64,000 bases of DNA from Mesotaenium endlicherianum (taxonomy: Eukaryota > Streptophyta > Zygnematophyceae > Zygnematales > Mesotaeniaceae): positions 149,959 to 213,958 of the forward strand of contig WELA01004091.1 of assembly GCA_009602735.1 (NCBI GenBank). Reading direction: 5' to 3'. Each line of letters begins with the position of its first letter. The first letter of the stretch is position 1. The notes beneath the pieces were generated by a model. That model made no database searches. It was not told the DNA's origin and saw nothing but the letters and a program-made list of their open reading frames with translations. A program made the position numbers and the translations under genes. This document shows, in pieces, positions 24,818-37,593 of the stretch.

Positions 24818-26098
24818 ATGGCCGATCCTCAAGACCAACAGCAAGCTTTCGAAGGAAGCCCTTCCTCTCCAAGACACCCTCCTCCAGCGTCGATGGGACA
24901 GCCCACTCAAGAAAATCTGCAGCAACAAGAAGCACCACAAGGAGGAGCACACCCTCCTCCAGCGTCGATGGGAGAGCCTACTCAAGGAAATCTGCAACAA
25001 CAAGAAGCACCACAAGGAGGAGCACCGTCAAATCCCGTGGCAGCCGCTATAGCAAAGTTGACCCCACCACAAGGAGTTCCCGCAAATGAGTGGGCAGCCT
25101 TCCTAATGACCGTCCACAACCAAGTGGGCTTGGCCACCTATGAAGCAACCGTGCAAGCGTCAAGAGAAGCTATGGCTGCCATGGTTGCCCCTATTGCGAG
25201 CAATGCTCAAAATCCAGCCCCGGCTCAAGCGCCTCCACAAGAGCCAACGAGAGCAAGGAAACTCATCAAGCCCGGCAAACCCGACACTTTCAACCCCGGG
25301 AAAGGTGCCAACCTGAATTTATGGCTCTACCAAGTGGAGACGTACCTCGCGTTCCTTGAAGTACCCGAGGAGGACTACGTTCCCTTTGCCGTTACCTTAC
25401 TTAGAGGAGCAGCAACATCATGGTGGCGTAACTATCAAGCGGCTATATATCAAGCTATGGCGCACCCCATGCTCGGCCAAGAGCCCCCACCATCATATGC
25501 AAGATGGGCAGATTTTCGTGAGGCCCTCAAGAAGCAATTCATGCCCATCAATGCGGAGAAGATTGCCCGAGGAAAGCTCCACCATCTCAAGCAAACGACG
25601 TCCGTTCAAGAGTATACATCCAGATTTCACGCCCTCACTCTTGAGATCCCCAACATGTCTCTCGAGGAGAAGATTGACCGTTACATCTTTGGCCTCAAAC
25701 CCAAGGTGGCAAAGGAAGTGGAGTTACGCGACTTGACGGACTTCTCAAAGATCATTGAAGTGGCCCAAAAGGTGGATACCTTGGATTTCAAGCACTCCGT
25801 GCCTTCATCTTCACGGGTACCGACGACGCGGGTGTACGCAGCCCCTTCCACATCCGAATCTGGACCCACACCCATGGAAATCGGAGTTATTAAAAGGGAC
25901 CCCGCGGTTGCTCGGATGAGTGGAAGACCCTCCAATGACACTTATGATGCAAGTAACCAGCAAGGAGTGAAAGCAAGACTCTCCCCGGCTGAAAAAGAAG
26001 CTCTCATGACGGCTGGACTATGCTTTTATTGCAAGGAAAAGGGCCATCGTGCACTTTCATGCCCCAAAAAGTTGTCAAAAAACGGACAGCGCCGGTAG
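24818..26098 (+). CDS. gag: Gag polyprotein of element 1
   Basis: A 426-residue open frame. The N-terminus holds a two-fold tandem repeat of a 25-residue Pro/Gln-rich unit. Then comes a retrotransposon gag domain ([19 protein letters not shown], then [19 protein letters not shown]-type sequence, about 165-310). A zinc knuckle ([14 protein letters not shown]) lies near the C-terminus. Gag would form the virus-like particle. It overlaps the pol frame by about 80 bp in a different frame (-1 relative to gag), an arrangement the family is known to translate by frameshifting. Confidence 0.92.
   Translation: MADPQDQQQAFEGSPSSPRHPPPASMGQPTQENLQQQEAPQGGAHPPPASMGEPTQGNLQQQEAPQGGAPSNPVAAAIAKLTPPQGVPANEWAAFLMTVHNQVGLATYEATVQASREAMAAMVAPIASNAQNPAPAQAPPQEPTRARKLIKPGKPDTFNPGKGANLNLWLYQVETYLAFLEVPEEDYVPFAVTLLRGAATSWWRNYQAAIYQAMAHPMLGQEPPPSYARWADFREALKKQFMPINAEKIARGKLHHLKQTTSVQEYTSRFHALTLEIPNMSLEEKIDRYIFGLKPKVAKEVELRDLTDFSKIIEVAQKVDTLDFKHSVPSSSRVPTTRVYAAPSTSESGPTPMEIGVIKRDPAVARMSGRPSNDTYDASNQQGVKARLSPAEKEALMTAGLCFYCKEKGHRALSCPKKLSKNGQRR
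24875..25024 (+). repeat. 75-bp in-frame tandem repeat in gag
   Basis: Two copies of a 75-bp unit (from 24875 and from 24950), each encoding a block with PPPASMG and [12 protein letters not shown]. The period is a multiple of three, so the frame is kept. Confidence 0.85.
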
Positions 26099-29000
26099 GC
26101 CAGGAGCCTACCACCCCAAGACCCACTTCACGAGAAGGCAACACGCCAAGTGAGGTGGAGACCCCCGTTGAAGACGACGTTCCAGCCCCAATGAGTTTGA
26201 GAGGTTACCTTGGAGGAGAGAAGGTCCACATCTTGGTGGATAGCGGAGCTCAAGGCAACTTCATTGCTGCAGATTTTGCCACCAAGCACGGTATTACTAT
26301 GCGAACTCTTGACCACGACGAGGAGATTATGATGCCCGATGGCTTCTCCTATACTACCCCTTCCAAGAAGACGTACCCCTTGGCACTCTCTATCAAGTCC
26401 TTCAAGGATAGAGTAGTGTTCTCCCCCATGCAATTGGGCAAGTACGACGTCATCCTAGGGACGCCTTGGTTGACCAAGCACAACCCCCAAGTTGATTGGA
26501 GGACCGGTACTATCAAGATCAAGAATGACATCACTTCAAGAATCTGTATTTTGCGCGCAATCCAGAATATCCAGACCCAAGACATCCAGAAGCCGGCACA
26601 CGAGATACTATTGTCCGCCCTCCAACTCAAGAGACTTGTGAGGAAGGGACACGAGCTTCTTTTGGCCTTGATCACGCCAAAAGACATCAAGAAAGACATC
26701 GAGAGTCAAGAAGGCAGCCCCGTTCCCAAGGAGATACAAGAAGTCTTAGAGGACTACAAAGAAGTGTTCTCCCCGGAATTGCCCAAGGGCCTACCCCCCA
26801 AAAGATTCGTAGACCACAAGATAGAGTTGGAGCCCGGAAGCAAGCCCATCTCTCGGCCTACGTTCAAAATGTCATACACGGAGCTAGACGAAGTCAAGAA
26901 GCAAATCAAGGAGCTACTGGAGCATGGCTTCATTCGACCTAGCAAGTCGCCATTTGGAGCCCCGGTGCTATTTGTCAAGAAGAAAGATGGTACCTTGAGG
27001 ATGTGTGTGGACTATCGCGCCCTCAACAAGATCACCATCAAGAATCGATACCCGCTGCCGCGCATGGATGAGCTCATGGACCGGCTGGTTGGAGCCAAGT
27101 ACTTCACGAAGATTGACTTACGGAGCGGCTACCACCAGATTCGCATCGCAGAACCGGACATAGAGAAGACGGCATTCAGGACAAGATATGGACATTTTGA
27201 GTTCATGGTCCTGCCATTTGGACTCACCAACGCGCCAGCAACTTTCATGACTATGATGAACACCATATTTCAGCCCATGTTGGACAGATTTGTGGTGGTA
27301 TTCATCGATGACATCCTTATCTACAGCAAGACCCTTGAAGAGCATGCGAGACACTTGAAAGAAGTCCTTGAAGTATTGAAGCAAAACAAGCTATTTGCGA
27401 AGGAGTCAAAGTGCGAGTTTGCCAAACAAGAAGTGGAGTTCCTAGGTCTCCACGTGACTGCTGATGGCATCAAGATGGACCCCAAGAAGACCACGGTGGT
27501 GGAGGAATGGCCAACCCCCACGACCAAGAAAGAACTCCAGTCATTCTTGGGATTTGCCAATTGGTACAGAAAATTCATCCAAGGCTTCTCGCACATAGCA
27601 GCCCCCCTGACAGATCTACTCAAGAAGGACAGGCTATATACATGGACCGAGAAAGAGGAAGAGGCATTTCAAGAGTTAAAGCGAAGATTGACCACATCCC
27701 CGGTGCTCACACTCCCAAGTCCAAACCCAGATTGGCCCTTCCACGTCATCACCGATGCATCTTCCTATGCAATAGGAGCAATCCTGCTTCAAGACCAAGG
27801 CAAGGGACTGCAGCCCATCGCCTACGAGTCAAGGAAGCTAAATCCAGCCGAGCAAAATTATACAACCACGGAGCGAGAGGCATTGGCGATTGTACATGCC
27901 TTGAAGGTTTGGCGCTGCTACGTTGAAGGACGCAAAGTACTGGTCACCACGGACCACGAGGCGTTAAAGCACCTCCAAACGCAGCCGTATCTCTCAAGGA
28001 GACAAGCAAGATGGAGCGGATACTTGCAACAATACAACATCACGATTCAGTACCAGCCCGGCAAGACAAACCCGGCTGACCCCCTCTCAAGACTGCAATT
28101 AAATGCAGTGATGGTATCCCTGAAGACAGATCTGGAAGCTCGATTTTCAGCCGCCTATGAAAGAGACCCTTACTACAAGAACGGAGAAGCAGCCTTGGAC
28201 CCATGCAAGAAGCAAGAAGGCAATTATTGGGTGAGGCAAGATACGGGCCAGAGATGTGTTCCTAATGACTTAGACCTCCGGCTCTTGCTTCTACGAGAAG
28301 CACACGACAACCCTCTTGGAGGACACTTTGGAATCCTAAGGACCACGGGCGTTCTAGCTAGGACTTATTGTTGGCCAGGCATGTCTAAGCAAGTCAAGGA
28401 GTACTGCAGGAGCTGTGACACATGCCAAAGAATCAAGCCATCATCGCAAAAGGCGGGAGGACTCCTCCAACCATTACCAATCCCCGAAAGACAGTGGACG
28501 GACATCTCAATGGACCTTATCGTGGACTTGCCCGTGACACCTCGAGGCCATAATGCAATACTCACCGTGGTGGACAGACTTACCAAGATGGCTCATTTTA
28601 TTCCCACGACAACTAAGGCTACAGCACCACAACTTGCAAGGCTCATCTTTGACAACATCTTCCGACTCCATGGACTACCATCAAGAATTGTGTCAGATAG
28701 AGATCCAAGATTCACAAGCCATTTCTGGAAAAATCTCTTCAAGAACTTGGGTACATCGCTGGATATGTCTACTGCCTACCACCCACAATCAGATGGGCAA
28801 ACCGAGCGTATGAATCGTACCCTAAAGACCTCTCTAAAGGCCTACGTGTCTACCCTCGAGCAAGACTGGGACATGTACTTGACCCCCCTCGAGTTTGCCT
28901 ACAACAACACTACGCAGGCCTCTACCCAAGAGTCCCCATTCTTCCTCAACTATGGCTTCCATCCGACCACGCCACTGAGCTTCACGGCTGGCCATGATGA

Positions 29001-29682
29001 AGTACCTGCAGCCACAGATTTTTTGGAGACATTAGAAGCAGCCCTTGCAGCAGCCAAGAAAGCTCTACAACACGCACAAGATGCTCAAGCAAGAGTGGCA
29101 AACAGGTCCAGAAGAGAAATTACGTACAGAGTGGGCGACAACGTATTACTATCATCCAAGAATATTTCCCTAAACAACAGGCCTTCCAGCAAGTTCTCTC
29201 CCAAGTATTTGGGGCCCTTCAAGATTATCCAGCAAGTCAACCCCGTTGCTTTCAAGCTAGAACTTCCCCAGACTATGCACATCGACCCCGTATTCCACGC
29301 TTCCCTCTTCAAGCCATATGTGCAACCCGACAACAAGTTCCCAGGACGTGTGACAACCCCACCAGCCCCAACAATAGTGGATGATCATTTGGAGTACGAA
29401 GTGGAAGACATAGTGGCTATGAGAAATTTCAGGAGACAGCAGCAATACTTGATCAAGTGGAAAGGATATCCAGATTTGGAAAATAGTTGGGTGGCGGCGC
29501 ACTACCTTGACAAAGTTCAGAGAAAGTTGAAGCGCTTCCATGCCGCCAACCCTCATCTTGGACCAGCCCCAAGTCTCTCTACTAGAAGCCCGAAGACTTC
29601 AGGGAGGCAGCCTGCCACCATCAAGAAGCAGCAGAAGACCCCTTGGAGGCAGCCTGCAAGAACCACAAAGAGGAAAAACTGA
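26020..29682 (+). CDS. pol: Pol polyprotein of element 1 (PR-RT-RNaseH-IN-chromodomain)
   Basis: A 1220-residue open frame. Domains in order: aspartic protease ([11 protein letters not shown], about 71-81); reverse transcriptase (about 285-460) with [28 protein letters not shown] and the catalytic FIDDIL; RNase H (about 570-690, starting [12 protein letters not shown]); integrase zinc-binding segment ([10 protein letters not shown]...CRSCDTCQ, about 761-805); DDE core ([34 protein letters not shown], about 826-930); and a C-terminal chromodomain ([10 protein letters not shown]...[15 protein letters not shown], about 1125-1165). This order, RT before integrase, defines Ty3/gypsy. The chromodomain is thought to steer integration to marked chromatin. 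The frame looks uninterrupted. Confidence 0.95.
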   Translation: MLLLQGKGPSCTFMPQKVVKKRTAPVGQEPTTPRPTSREGNTPSEVETPVEDDVPAPMSLRGYLGGEKVHILVDSGAQGNFIAADFATKHGITMRTLDHDEEIMMPDGFSYTTPSKKTYPLALSIKSFKDRVVFSPMQLGKYDVILGTPWLTKHNPQVDWRTGTIKIKNDITSRICILRAIQNIQTQDIQKPAHEILLSALQLKRLVRKGHELLLALITPKDIKKDIESQEGSPVPKEIQEVLEDYKEVFSPELPKGLPPKRFVDHKIELEPGSKPISRPTFKMSYTELDEVKKQIKELLEHGFIRPSKSPFGAPVLFVKKKDGTLRMCVDYRALNKITIKNRYPLPRMDELMDRLVGAKYFTKIDLRSGYHQIRIAEPDIEKTAFRTRYGHFEFMVLPFGLTNAPATFMTMMNTIFQPMLDRFVVVFIDDILIYSKTLEEHARHLKEVLEVLKQNKLFAKESKCEFAKQEVEFLGLHVTADGIKMDPKKTTVVEEWPTPTTKKELQSFLGFANWYRKFIQGFSHIAAPLTDLLKKDRLYTWTEKEEEAFQELKRRLTTSPVLTLPSPNPDWPFHVITDASSYAIGAILLQDQGKGLQPIAYESRKLNPAEQNYTTTEREALAIVHALKVWRCYVEGRKVLVTTDHEALKHLQTQPYLSRRQARWSGYLQQYNITIQYQPGKTNPADPLSRLQLNAVMVSLKTDLEARFSAAYERDPYYKNGEAALDPCKKQEGNYWVRQDTGQRCVPNDLDLRLLLLREAHDNPLGGHFGILRTTGVLARTYCWPGMSKQVKEYCRSCDTCQRIKPSSQKAGGLLQPLPIPERQWTDISMDLIVDLPVTPRGHNAILTVVDRLTKMAHFIPTTTKATAPQLARLIFDNIFRLHGLPSRIVSDRDPRFTSHFWKNLFKNLGTSLDMSTAYHPQSDGQTERMNRTLKTSLKAYVSTLEQDWDMYLTPLEFAYNNTTQASTQESPFFLNYGFHPTTPLSFTAGHDEVPAATDFLETLEAALAAAKKALQHAQDAQARVANRSRREITYRVGDNVLLSSKNISLNNRPSSKFSPKYLGPFKIIQQVNPVAFKLELPQTMHIDPVFHASLFKPYVQPDNKFPGRVTTPPAPTIVDDHLEYEVEDIVAMRNFRRQQQYLIKWKGYPDLENSWVAAHYLDKVQRKLKRFHAANPHLGPAPSLSTRSPKTSGRQPATIKKQQKTPWRQPARTTKRKN

Positions 29683-30450
29683 CATTAGACACTTTTCTCT
29701 TCTTGCAGTTTCTGGACAGAAAACTAAAACTGCTACTGGTGATAGGTCTCTGCATAATAAATTCTGAAAATTTACCTGGCTGTAGTCCATGAGTAGCCGG
29801 TCATTTAGAGTCCAAGTTTGCTCAATTTGGAGCACTGGTGAGAGAGATATGATGCGCTAAGTAGAAGGGGGTCAGGCTGCTGGCATTGTTAGGCAGAATA
29901 TGCCTTCTGACATTGTGCCCTCCCCTGAACTTGGAATGCTCTGAAACTCAAGACCCTGGTAGAACATCTTACAGCGCCCATTTTGAGACTTATTTTGCAG
30001 AATTTGAAGAAGTATAGAAGGACTTATGATTTTCAGAAGTTTCTGCACAGATTTGGAGGAGTGCCTACTCTCTCAGCTCTCAACGACACTCCAGAAATGA
30101 GAATGCTCTCAAATTTGGTGACCCGGTAGAGTTCTCCAACGCGGTCCGTCTGGCACTCGAATTTTTAGATTTGGAGCAGTTCTGTGGCCGCTATGAATTT
30201 TTGAATTCGTGGCAGATTCTGGGCCAACTTGTACAATTTTCTTTATCATTAAGGAGTAGGCTAGCCAATAAGGTCACACCACCTACGACCTTGCCTAGTC
30301 TACCTTACATGTGTAGCACCTGACTTGGCGCCTTTGACTAGTTCTCTTCACATGTGTGGCATCTGACTTGAAACTGTTGACTAGTTTGCTCCACATGTGT
30401 AAGACCTGACTTGACGCGCCGAGACGTCGCTTTTTCTATCGGGGGGGTGA

Positions 30451-30953
30451 TGTAGTGATTTGAGTTATTATATATTAGTTTGCATATATTTTAATGTTTT
30501 CAAATATATTTGGAGTAGTATTGTGTGGATTCAAGTGTGAATAGGTACTCTAGTGACTTGGTTCATGTCCTTTGAACCTTCTAAGGCATTTTCAAAGTTA
30601 GAGGAAAGACCTAGAAGAACTCCACGTGGCAAAAGTCAAATGTGCCATTTTTAGGTCAAAAGGACATGTGTACATTATTCTAGAAAGAGGTGGCAAGTTT
30701 TGGGATGTGTTGGGTGCTAACACATCAACATACATCTTCCTAGAAATTACTTACGTAGGAAGTCTAAAAACCAGTGCTAGAGCATAGAAAGACATTCCAG
30801 AATCACTCATGTACTTGCCAAAATCCAGAAATATATTAACTTTCAAGAAGCCATCTCTCTTTCAAGAAGCTACCACTTGTGTTCAAAGATCCTTGTCTTG
30901 AATGGATAAAGTATTATATTTCACTAAGTACTTCATCTATCTGTTTCACTACA
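30451..30953 (+). repeat. 3' LTR of element 1
   Basis: 503 bp, preceded by a polypurine tract (GGGGGGGTGA) at 30441-30450 and followed by the GGCTA duplication. Confidence 0.95.
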
Positions 30954-31246
30954 GGCTATGTCATAGTCTTGTAGGTCCCTTCTAGGATCGTTTCTTAGCA
31001 TATTCAAAGTTGCATTCTCACTGAGTTCTACTTCTTGTTTTGTGATTGTTTTTGAAACTTGTTTCCAATAGAAATATTGCTGATACAGATTATTAAAGCT
31101 ACATTTGTCCAAATTACCTGAAAATTTAGGTATGTATTCACTTCAAGGAGTAATAGTAAAAAACGCTTTGATCTATTTACATCTACGTAACATGCTATAT
31201 CAATCTTATGTGGTGAAGGTGACATTCAACAACATATCACATGCTA
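30954..31246. other. AT-rich spacer between elements
   Basis: It continues the pre-insertion sequence to the right of element 1. Nothing was recognised. Confidence 0.4.
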
Positions 31247-31937
31247 TGTAGTAAATCAATATATAAGGATATTTATTTTATGCTATAGTCAGTTAAGTTC
31301 AACCTATTGAACTTTAATCAATAATGAGTATGCTAGACTTTAAGTAGTATTGAGAATAATGACTCCGCTAAGAGCAACAAGCTGCAGTCAACTTAAGTCA
31401 GCTTGTTGACACATTCTCTGACTGCCAAAAACTAGCGGAATTAGCGAATTGCCTAGTGATGCATCTTCTATGCTATGCTAGATGGATAGCGAGATGACGT
31501 CGTAGGTGGATGGCAATTTGGGATGATGGGGGATGGCTGTGGATTTGGATAGTTTATGTTCTATCGACGAGGTGAATCCCAAGTAAGCGGTGCCATCACA
31601 CTCCCCGTTGAACACTAAACTCATTCGATAAACATGTGCTAGGTATGCTATCGAGTTCGGCATTCAAGAACAAGGTCAACTGTCTGTACAAACGATTGAA
31701 AAAATATATGAATTCAAGGCTGTTACATGAACTGCTTGCTCACTTTGCTTATGTATGAGTATATTGATTGCATAATTGATGCAGGTTACTTGCATTTGAC
31801 TTGTGAAAATTGTTCACGCTACTTGTGTGCTCGTTTGCTGATTAATAACTTAACCAGAAAATACCATGAAAACTACTTGTTGATATAAACATCTTTTATT
31901 GATTGTTGATCGCTTTCAAGTAAGTGAATTCATTTCA
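31247..31937 (+). repeat. Solo LTR A of the TGTAATGAATC family
   Basis: A 691-bp copy, the most diverged of the family, related to the LTRs of element 3. It is bounded by TGTAGTAAATC and GAATTCATTTCA and flanked by the 5-bp duplication TGCTA (31242-31246, 31938-31942). No internal region is present, which is what LTR-LTR recombination leaves. Confidence 0.85.
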
Positions 31938-31979
31938 TGCTATATGGTTTTTCCTAATATGTGATAATTCTTGGATTAC

Positions 31980-33080
31980 TGTAGTGAAACAGATAGATAA
32001 TGTCCTAAGTAAAATAGAATACTTAATCATTCAAGACAAGGATCTTTCAACACAAGTGGTAGCTTCTTCAAAGAGAGATGGCTTCTTGAAAGTTAACATA
32101 TTTTTGGAATTTGGCAAGTACAAGAGTGATTCTCGAATGCCTTTCTATGCTCTAGCACTGGTTTTTAGACTTCCTACGTAAGTAATTTCTAGGAAGGTGC
32201 ATGTTGATGTGTTGGCACCCAACACATCCCAAAACTTGCCACCTCTTTCTAGAATATTGCACACATGTCCTTTTGACCTAAAAATGGCATATTTGACTTT
32301 TGCCACATGGAGTTATTCTAGGTCTTTTCTCTAACTTCGAAAACGCCTTAGAAGGTTCAAAGGACATGAACCAAGTCACTAGATTATCTATTCACACTTG
32401 AATCCACTCAAAATTACTTATTCAGAAATATTCATGTAAGAACAAACTAATATATTACAACTTATATCGCTACATCACTACTCCAACAGAAAAATCGATG
32501 TCTCGGCGCGTCAAGTCAAGTCTTACACATGTGGCGAAGACTAGTCAAAGGCTTCAAGTCAGGTGCCACACATGTAAGAAAGACTAGGCAAAGGCTGCAA
32601 GTCAGGTGCTACACATGTAAGGTAGGCTAGGCAAGGTCGTGGGTGATGTGACCTTATTGGCTAGCCTACTCCTTGATGATAAGGAAAATAGTACAAGTTG
32701 GCCCAGAATCTGCCACAGATTCAAAAATTCATAACGTCCACAGAACTGCTTCAATTCTGAAAATTCTAGTGCCAGATAGAGCGCGTCAGAGACATCTACC
32801 AAGTCACCAAATTTGAGAACATTCTAACTTTTGGATTGATGTCGAGAGCAGAGAGAGTAGGCACTTCTCCAAATCTGTGCGGAAACTTTTAAAAATCATG
32901 AGTCCTTTCACACTTCTCCAAATTTTGCAAAATTAGTCTTTGAATGGGTGCAATAATGTCTTCTACCAGATCCTTGATTTTAAGAGAGTTCCAAGTTCAA
33001 GGAAAAGCACAATGTCAGAATGCATATTTTGCCCTAATAATGCCAACAGCTTGACCCCTTGTCTTCTGAGATTTTAATAT
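31980..33080 (-). mobile_element. Truncated inverted fragment of the element 1 family
   Basis: 31980-32474 is an LTR in minus orientation (starts TGTAGTGAAACAG, ends CTACA). It is followed by sequence related to the 3' untranslated internal part of element 1, also inverted, to about 33080. No pol, gag or second LTR is present. Divergence from element 1 is clearly greater than between the two LTRs of element 1, so this is an older fossil. Confidence 0.8.
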
Positions 33081-34174
33081 CTCTCATGTCGTGCGCTAGG
33101 AGGTCGGGTGCGTACTATCGACACAAACAATGCATAATAAGCAAGCAGGCTTGGCTACAATAGAGTCTAAAATACATGGGGCTTTATAGCCGAAAAGGGA
33201 GGCAAGTGCTGGATGTTTTAATCAAGGGAGTGTGTACTCTCCATAGTGAGCACCTCAAGATTGTAATCTGGTAGGAAAACAACTAATGAAGTATGGCCAA
33301 AAGATCACTGGAAGCACATCATGATCTTCAAGAGTAGTCCTATGCCAGGGGGTATAAGCTGTGACTTTGCTCACCACTTGTGAAGTTCTTCTAGTGACTG
33401 GAAGCCAGCAAGGCTTGCCCTTCACAAGAGAGAGACTAAGTGATCCTGAAAACACAAGAGATAAAAGTGTAAGCTTTACTGGTAATCTCTGTGACTTACA
33501 ACTGGCATAATGGGACTTTCAAAAAGATGTCTTTCTAAGGACATCTCTAGTACTTATACTCCTGGAAACCCGGCGGGTTAGGCGCGAATTCAATGCATGT
33601 AGTCTTTATCTAAGATCTACCTTTACACCCACACATATGTACCTATTGTGCTCGTGCTCCAATAGGCTAGTTACTACTCAATCCAATCAAAAGCGAGATG
33701 CTAGAATATGCTAAATGCTTGTGTGTGACGTTTCTGCTTTTTGAGAGGATCTTTCCTCGGTATTCAAGGTAAATTTTTTTCAAGTGGAAGGAAAATCTGT
33801 ATACTTGTGGAAATTGACGAATACTCGAAAGAGCGAAAGTGAAAACTAACGTAGAATGTGTGCTTGTGAGAGTTGCACTCACAATGACTCTGCAGGTATT
33901 TATACCTGCACAACATGAGGCACTGGAGTGCTTCGAGTCACCACCTAGGGCACTGGTTCATGTTCAACGAAAACGGTCGAAGGGACGTGTCCCATTCGGC
34001 CGAATGCTCGAAACGCGCAGTTGGCCGTTTGGAGACTTTTCGACGGTTTCCGAAAAACCGTTTCGCGCCAAACGGGCGTTTTCGCGTTCTCGCGACTTTC
34101 CGAAAAAGTCGCAATTGATCGCGGAGTCACGCACACATGCTTTCGTCACGAACCGGTAGTTTAAAAAGCTACTT

Positions 34175-34227
34175 TGGCCAATCGGTTAGGTGTGAACGTT
34201 TCAAACGAAAGTCGCGGATTCGAATCC
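34175..34227 (+). other. tRNA-like A-box/B-box pair inside the terminal repeat
   Basis: TGGCCAATCGGT (34175-34186) resembles a Pol III A box and GATTCGAATCC (34217-34227) is one base from the B-box consensus. The spacing is about right for a tRNA, but no acceptor stem or anticodon arm folds convincingly. It may be a tRNA-derived relic or chance. Confidence 0.25.
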
Positions 34228-34799
34228 GCTCGAATGCAAAGCGACTTTGCATATTTTGTTTCGTTTGACTTCACGACTGTTTGTTCGTATTAATGATACG
34301 ACAGTTTCTTCGAATTACGACTAGTCGTAATCCGAAATCTGTGATTGTCCATTATTCGTAATAATGACAATCAAAATAACTTAATCAAACAATGATTAAT
34401 TAAATTATCATCTCATAATTATTCAAAGTAAATTTATGAATAATTATGTCGTACTTTTGCGAAGTAGTCGAATTACGTTACGACGCTTTTTGCAATAGTA
34501 TCTCGGTCGTTTCGCCAATCGACCGGGAATTCATCGGCACACGTGTGTGGCGAATAATTCAATGTGATGCAATCATTTATCAAATAACTTATGATAAATA
34601 GTATAACGTATTTTAGGTAATTGGGAGAACGTCCCAAATACGCCTAAAAAGCTCAAATCGTTACATTGTGATAGGTCGAGCTCACTTTAGCACATGCCAA
34701 GCTTGTAAGATAAGCTTGCACACTTATGTTCGTGCAATCGGACGGAGTCGCGAGGTCGCGTCGTCAGTCCGGCGTCGGCGTCGGTTCCGGCTGCCCCGT

Positions 34800-36330
34800 G
34801 CGAAACTTGTGGCGCCTCCCCCCTGATGCGTGCGCTAGCCGAAACCCCAGCAGCGCAAATTGCGTGTGCGCTAGGGCTTTGTGCGCAGCCTGGGTTTATG
34901 CCCTGGTTGTGCGCAGCCGTGAGCGCGTCGTCGGAGCTCTGGCCGGCGATTGGGCCGCACAGCGCATTTGGGGATGCCCCCCCTTGCGTGGGAATGCCAG
35001 ACGTGACCGCCGGGTTGCATCTGGTTGTGCGGGGGCGTGTACGCATGACACCTGTCGTCATGTGCACGACTGCTACGGGCACTGTGGTGATGCGGGGGTG
35101 CTAACCAGCGGCGCATGCTGGAGCGGTGCTGTCGACGCGCTCCTCCGGCTGCGCTGTTTGCGCAGACGTACTTTCAGCAGCGCGTGCGCAAATGTGCCTG
35201 GCGCTCCTGTGCGCAGGTTGCAGCGCTACTGCTGGGCTGCCACGTGGCGCCTCCAGGTTGCTCTTGGCGCCGCTTGGACGTGACGCCGGTCCGTCGAGAG
35301 CGTAGGATGCGGCTGCCCCGAACGAAGCTCGTGGCGCCCCCTCCTCGGCACGTGCGCACGTTGCGATCCCAAATTTGCAAGTCGCGCGTGCGTCAGGGTT
35401 TTGTGCGCAGCCAGGATTTAAGCCCTGGTTGTGCGCAGGCCGGGGTCCATCGTCGAAGATGCGAACGGCAATCGGACAGCACAGCGCAGTTAGGGGTGCC
35501 ACTATTGTCGCGAGAATGCTGGCCGCGCCTGCTTGTTCGCATCCTGCTGTACCGGGCCATGTGCTCGTGCCATGTGTAGATGCGAGCACGCAGCTGCTGT
35601 GCGCAGCTGCCGCTGGACCTGTGTCGCTTGCGCTGTCGGGCGCTGCGTCTGCTGTGCGTGCGCCAGATGGAGCTGCGCTGCTGCCAGATGGCGCTACGCT
35701 GTCCCAAGGGTGTTGGCTTGCACAGGCCGCGATCCCGGGGCCATCGTTGCGCTCCTCTGGCCGCGCTGGTTACGCAGATGCGCCTTCTTTAGTGCCTGCG
35801 CAGATGCGCACTGCGCTGCTGTGCGCAGCGTTCTGCGCTGCTGCCGTGCTGCCAAGTGGCGCCTCCAAGTTGCCCCTGACGCAGGCTGGCCGTGATGCCG
35901 GTCCGTCGAGGGCGAGGGATGCTGCCGTCTTGACTGAACCTCGTGGTGCCTCCCCTTCGGCGCGTGCGTTTGTCGTGACTCCGGCAGCGCAACTTGCGCT
36001 TTCGCTAGGGCTTTGTGCGCAGCCAGGGTTTATGCCCTGGTTGTGCGCAGCCGTGAGCGCCTCGTCGGAGCTCCGGCCGGCAGTCGGGGCGCATAGCGCC
36101 GTCGGGGATGCCTCCCTCCATGCGGCTATGCCGGCCGCGTTTGCCCGAGCGCTCCTCGCTGTGCCGGGCTGCGTGTGCGTGCCATGTGGCAGCGCGTGTG
36201 CGCAGCTGGCTTGCGCAGCTGCTGCTGGAGCTGTGCCGCCTGCGTTGCTGCCGAACGTGCGGAGCATAGTCCGTGGCGCTGGCCCATGTTGGCGTGTGCG
36301 CCTGGCCATGCCGACGCCGTAAGTCGGCAC
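34800..36330. repeat. Three-fold degenerate internal repeat (about 0.5-0.6 kb period), unit 1
   Basis: A block containing CTTTGTGCGCAGCC, then CCCTGGTTGTGCGCAG and a CGTCGGAGCTC-type segment recurs near 34875, 35395 and 36005. On the minus strand each copy encodes a similar stretch (ALTAAHNQGINPGCAQSP in two of them). Spacings of about 515 and 610 bp give a degenerate minisatellite. The very high GC leaves both strands open, so I do not claim a protein. Confidence 0.7.
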
Positions 36331-37593
36331 CGCGACCAGCGTGTGCGTGACACGTGGCGGCGGCTGCTGGGACCTGCTGTAAGCAGCAGCCAGCAGCGGG
36401 CGTTTGTCCTGTTGCTGCGCGCTCGTGCGCTGCGTTGCGCACGTCCACGCGGCCGTTACTCGCACGGCCGCTGAAGCTGTAGCGGAAGTGGCCGGTTGAC
36501 GGACTTGTGCTCGGGCGCCACCTGTCGCTGCACAGGCGCCGTGCAGCACTGCTGGCGCCAGCAGGGCAGCGCATGCAAAGGGCGCGTGTGTCGACGTCTG
36601 CGCGGGCTGCGCTGGCTGTTGCGTCCCGTCGATGGGCCTGATCGCAGCGTCGGCTGCCAGGACTGCGCTGGCGTGGGGCCTGCCACCTGTCACCTAGTGG
36701 AGACTCGCCGTGTCGCTGCTGACAGGTGTCAGCGCGGGACAAGCCGAGCCTGCACGAGCGTCGATGTCGGCGCCTGCGGCCTCCGTTGTGGGCACTTCGT
36801 CGTCGTGCGGACGTGCGCGTGGCGGCAGCGTTGACTCGATAGCGAGGCCGTGCACAACGCAAGCTGGTTGAGTTGCGCAGGCTTGGGGCCAGCCATCTGT
36901 CAGTGCGTGGGGGCCCGCTCTGTCGTTCCTGACAGGTGTGAGGACGGGGCGCGTAGGGTCTGCTGATGCGTCATTGTCGGCATGTGCAGCCCTCGTTGTA
37001 AGTGCGGCGTCATTGTGTTGACGCGTAGTTGACTGCAGCGCGGTGGCTGCGACAGCTGGCAGATTCTGGATCTGCCAAGTGTTAGCCTTGGGAGTGCACG
37101 CAAGTGCTGCGCCATCGCCAAATGTCAGCTCCCCAGCATCGGCCAGGGCTGCGTGTGCGAACAGCGCCTCGCAAGCGTCGTAGCTGTCGGCGGCAAAGAG
37201 GGCGCGGAGTCGCGCGTTCTCCGCCTCGGACGCAGCTAGCGCATCGCTGAGGTCGTCGTAGCTGAAGATGTCCTCCCCAGGTGTCAGTACGGGGTTTGTC
37301 GTAGCCGTGGCTGCCGTAATCGCGGGGCGTCCTCTCGTGCAAGGATTCTGCATGCCTTGCTAGCCCGAAGAGGGCGCAGGATCATCATGAGCGCGTCCAG
37401 CCTCCGTGTCGCGCTGCTTTTGCAAGCACACGACCTGCAAATGCTCTGCCTTGCCGCTGTAGGTGCAGTCACCTGGCCTGCCGTTCTGCGCCAGAGTGCA
37501 CTCACAACGTGTGTGGCCCGTCCCTCCACATGCCCAGCTACGGTCGCCCGTCGTTGCATTCATGGAGATACGGCCACGTGGAGCATTGCGAGA

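Larger units (their letters stand above)
24278..30953 (+). mobile_element. Element 1: whole-looking Ty3/gypsy chromovirus
   Basis: A 6676-bp LTR retrotransposon with two 503-bp LTRs (TG...CA ends) and the 5-bp target duplication GGCTA at 24273-24277 and 30954-30958. It has an initiator-Met tRNA type primer site after the 5' LTR, open gag and pol frames, and a G-rich polypurine tract just before the 3' LTR. A C-terminal chromodomain places it in the chromovirus branch. By eye the LTRs differ at about 20 of 503 positions (about 96% identity), so the insertion is fairly young but not brand new. It looks whole, with no obvious break in gag or pol. A 3' untranslated internal stretch of about 770 bp follows pol. 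Confidence 0.95.

Noticed and set aside
35375-36322. Long plus-strand open frame (315 codons) in the GC-rich body
   Set aside because: Very high GC leaves several frames open on both strands. The gag-like evidence is on the minus strand, and this frame shows no known domain.
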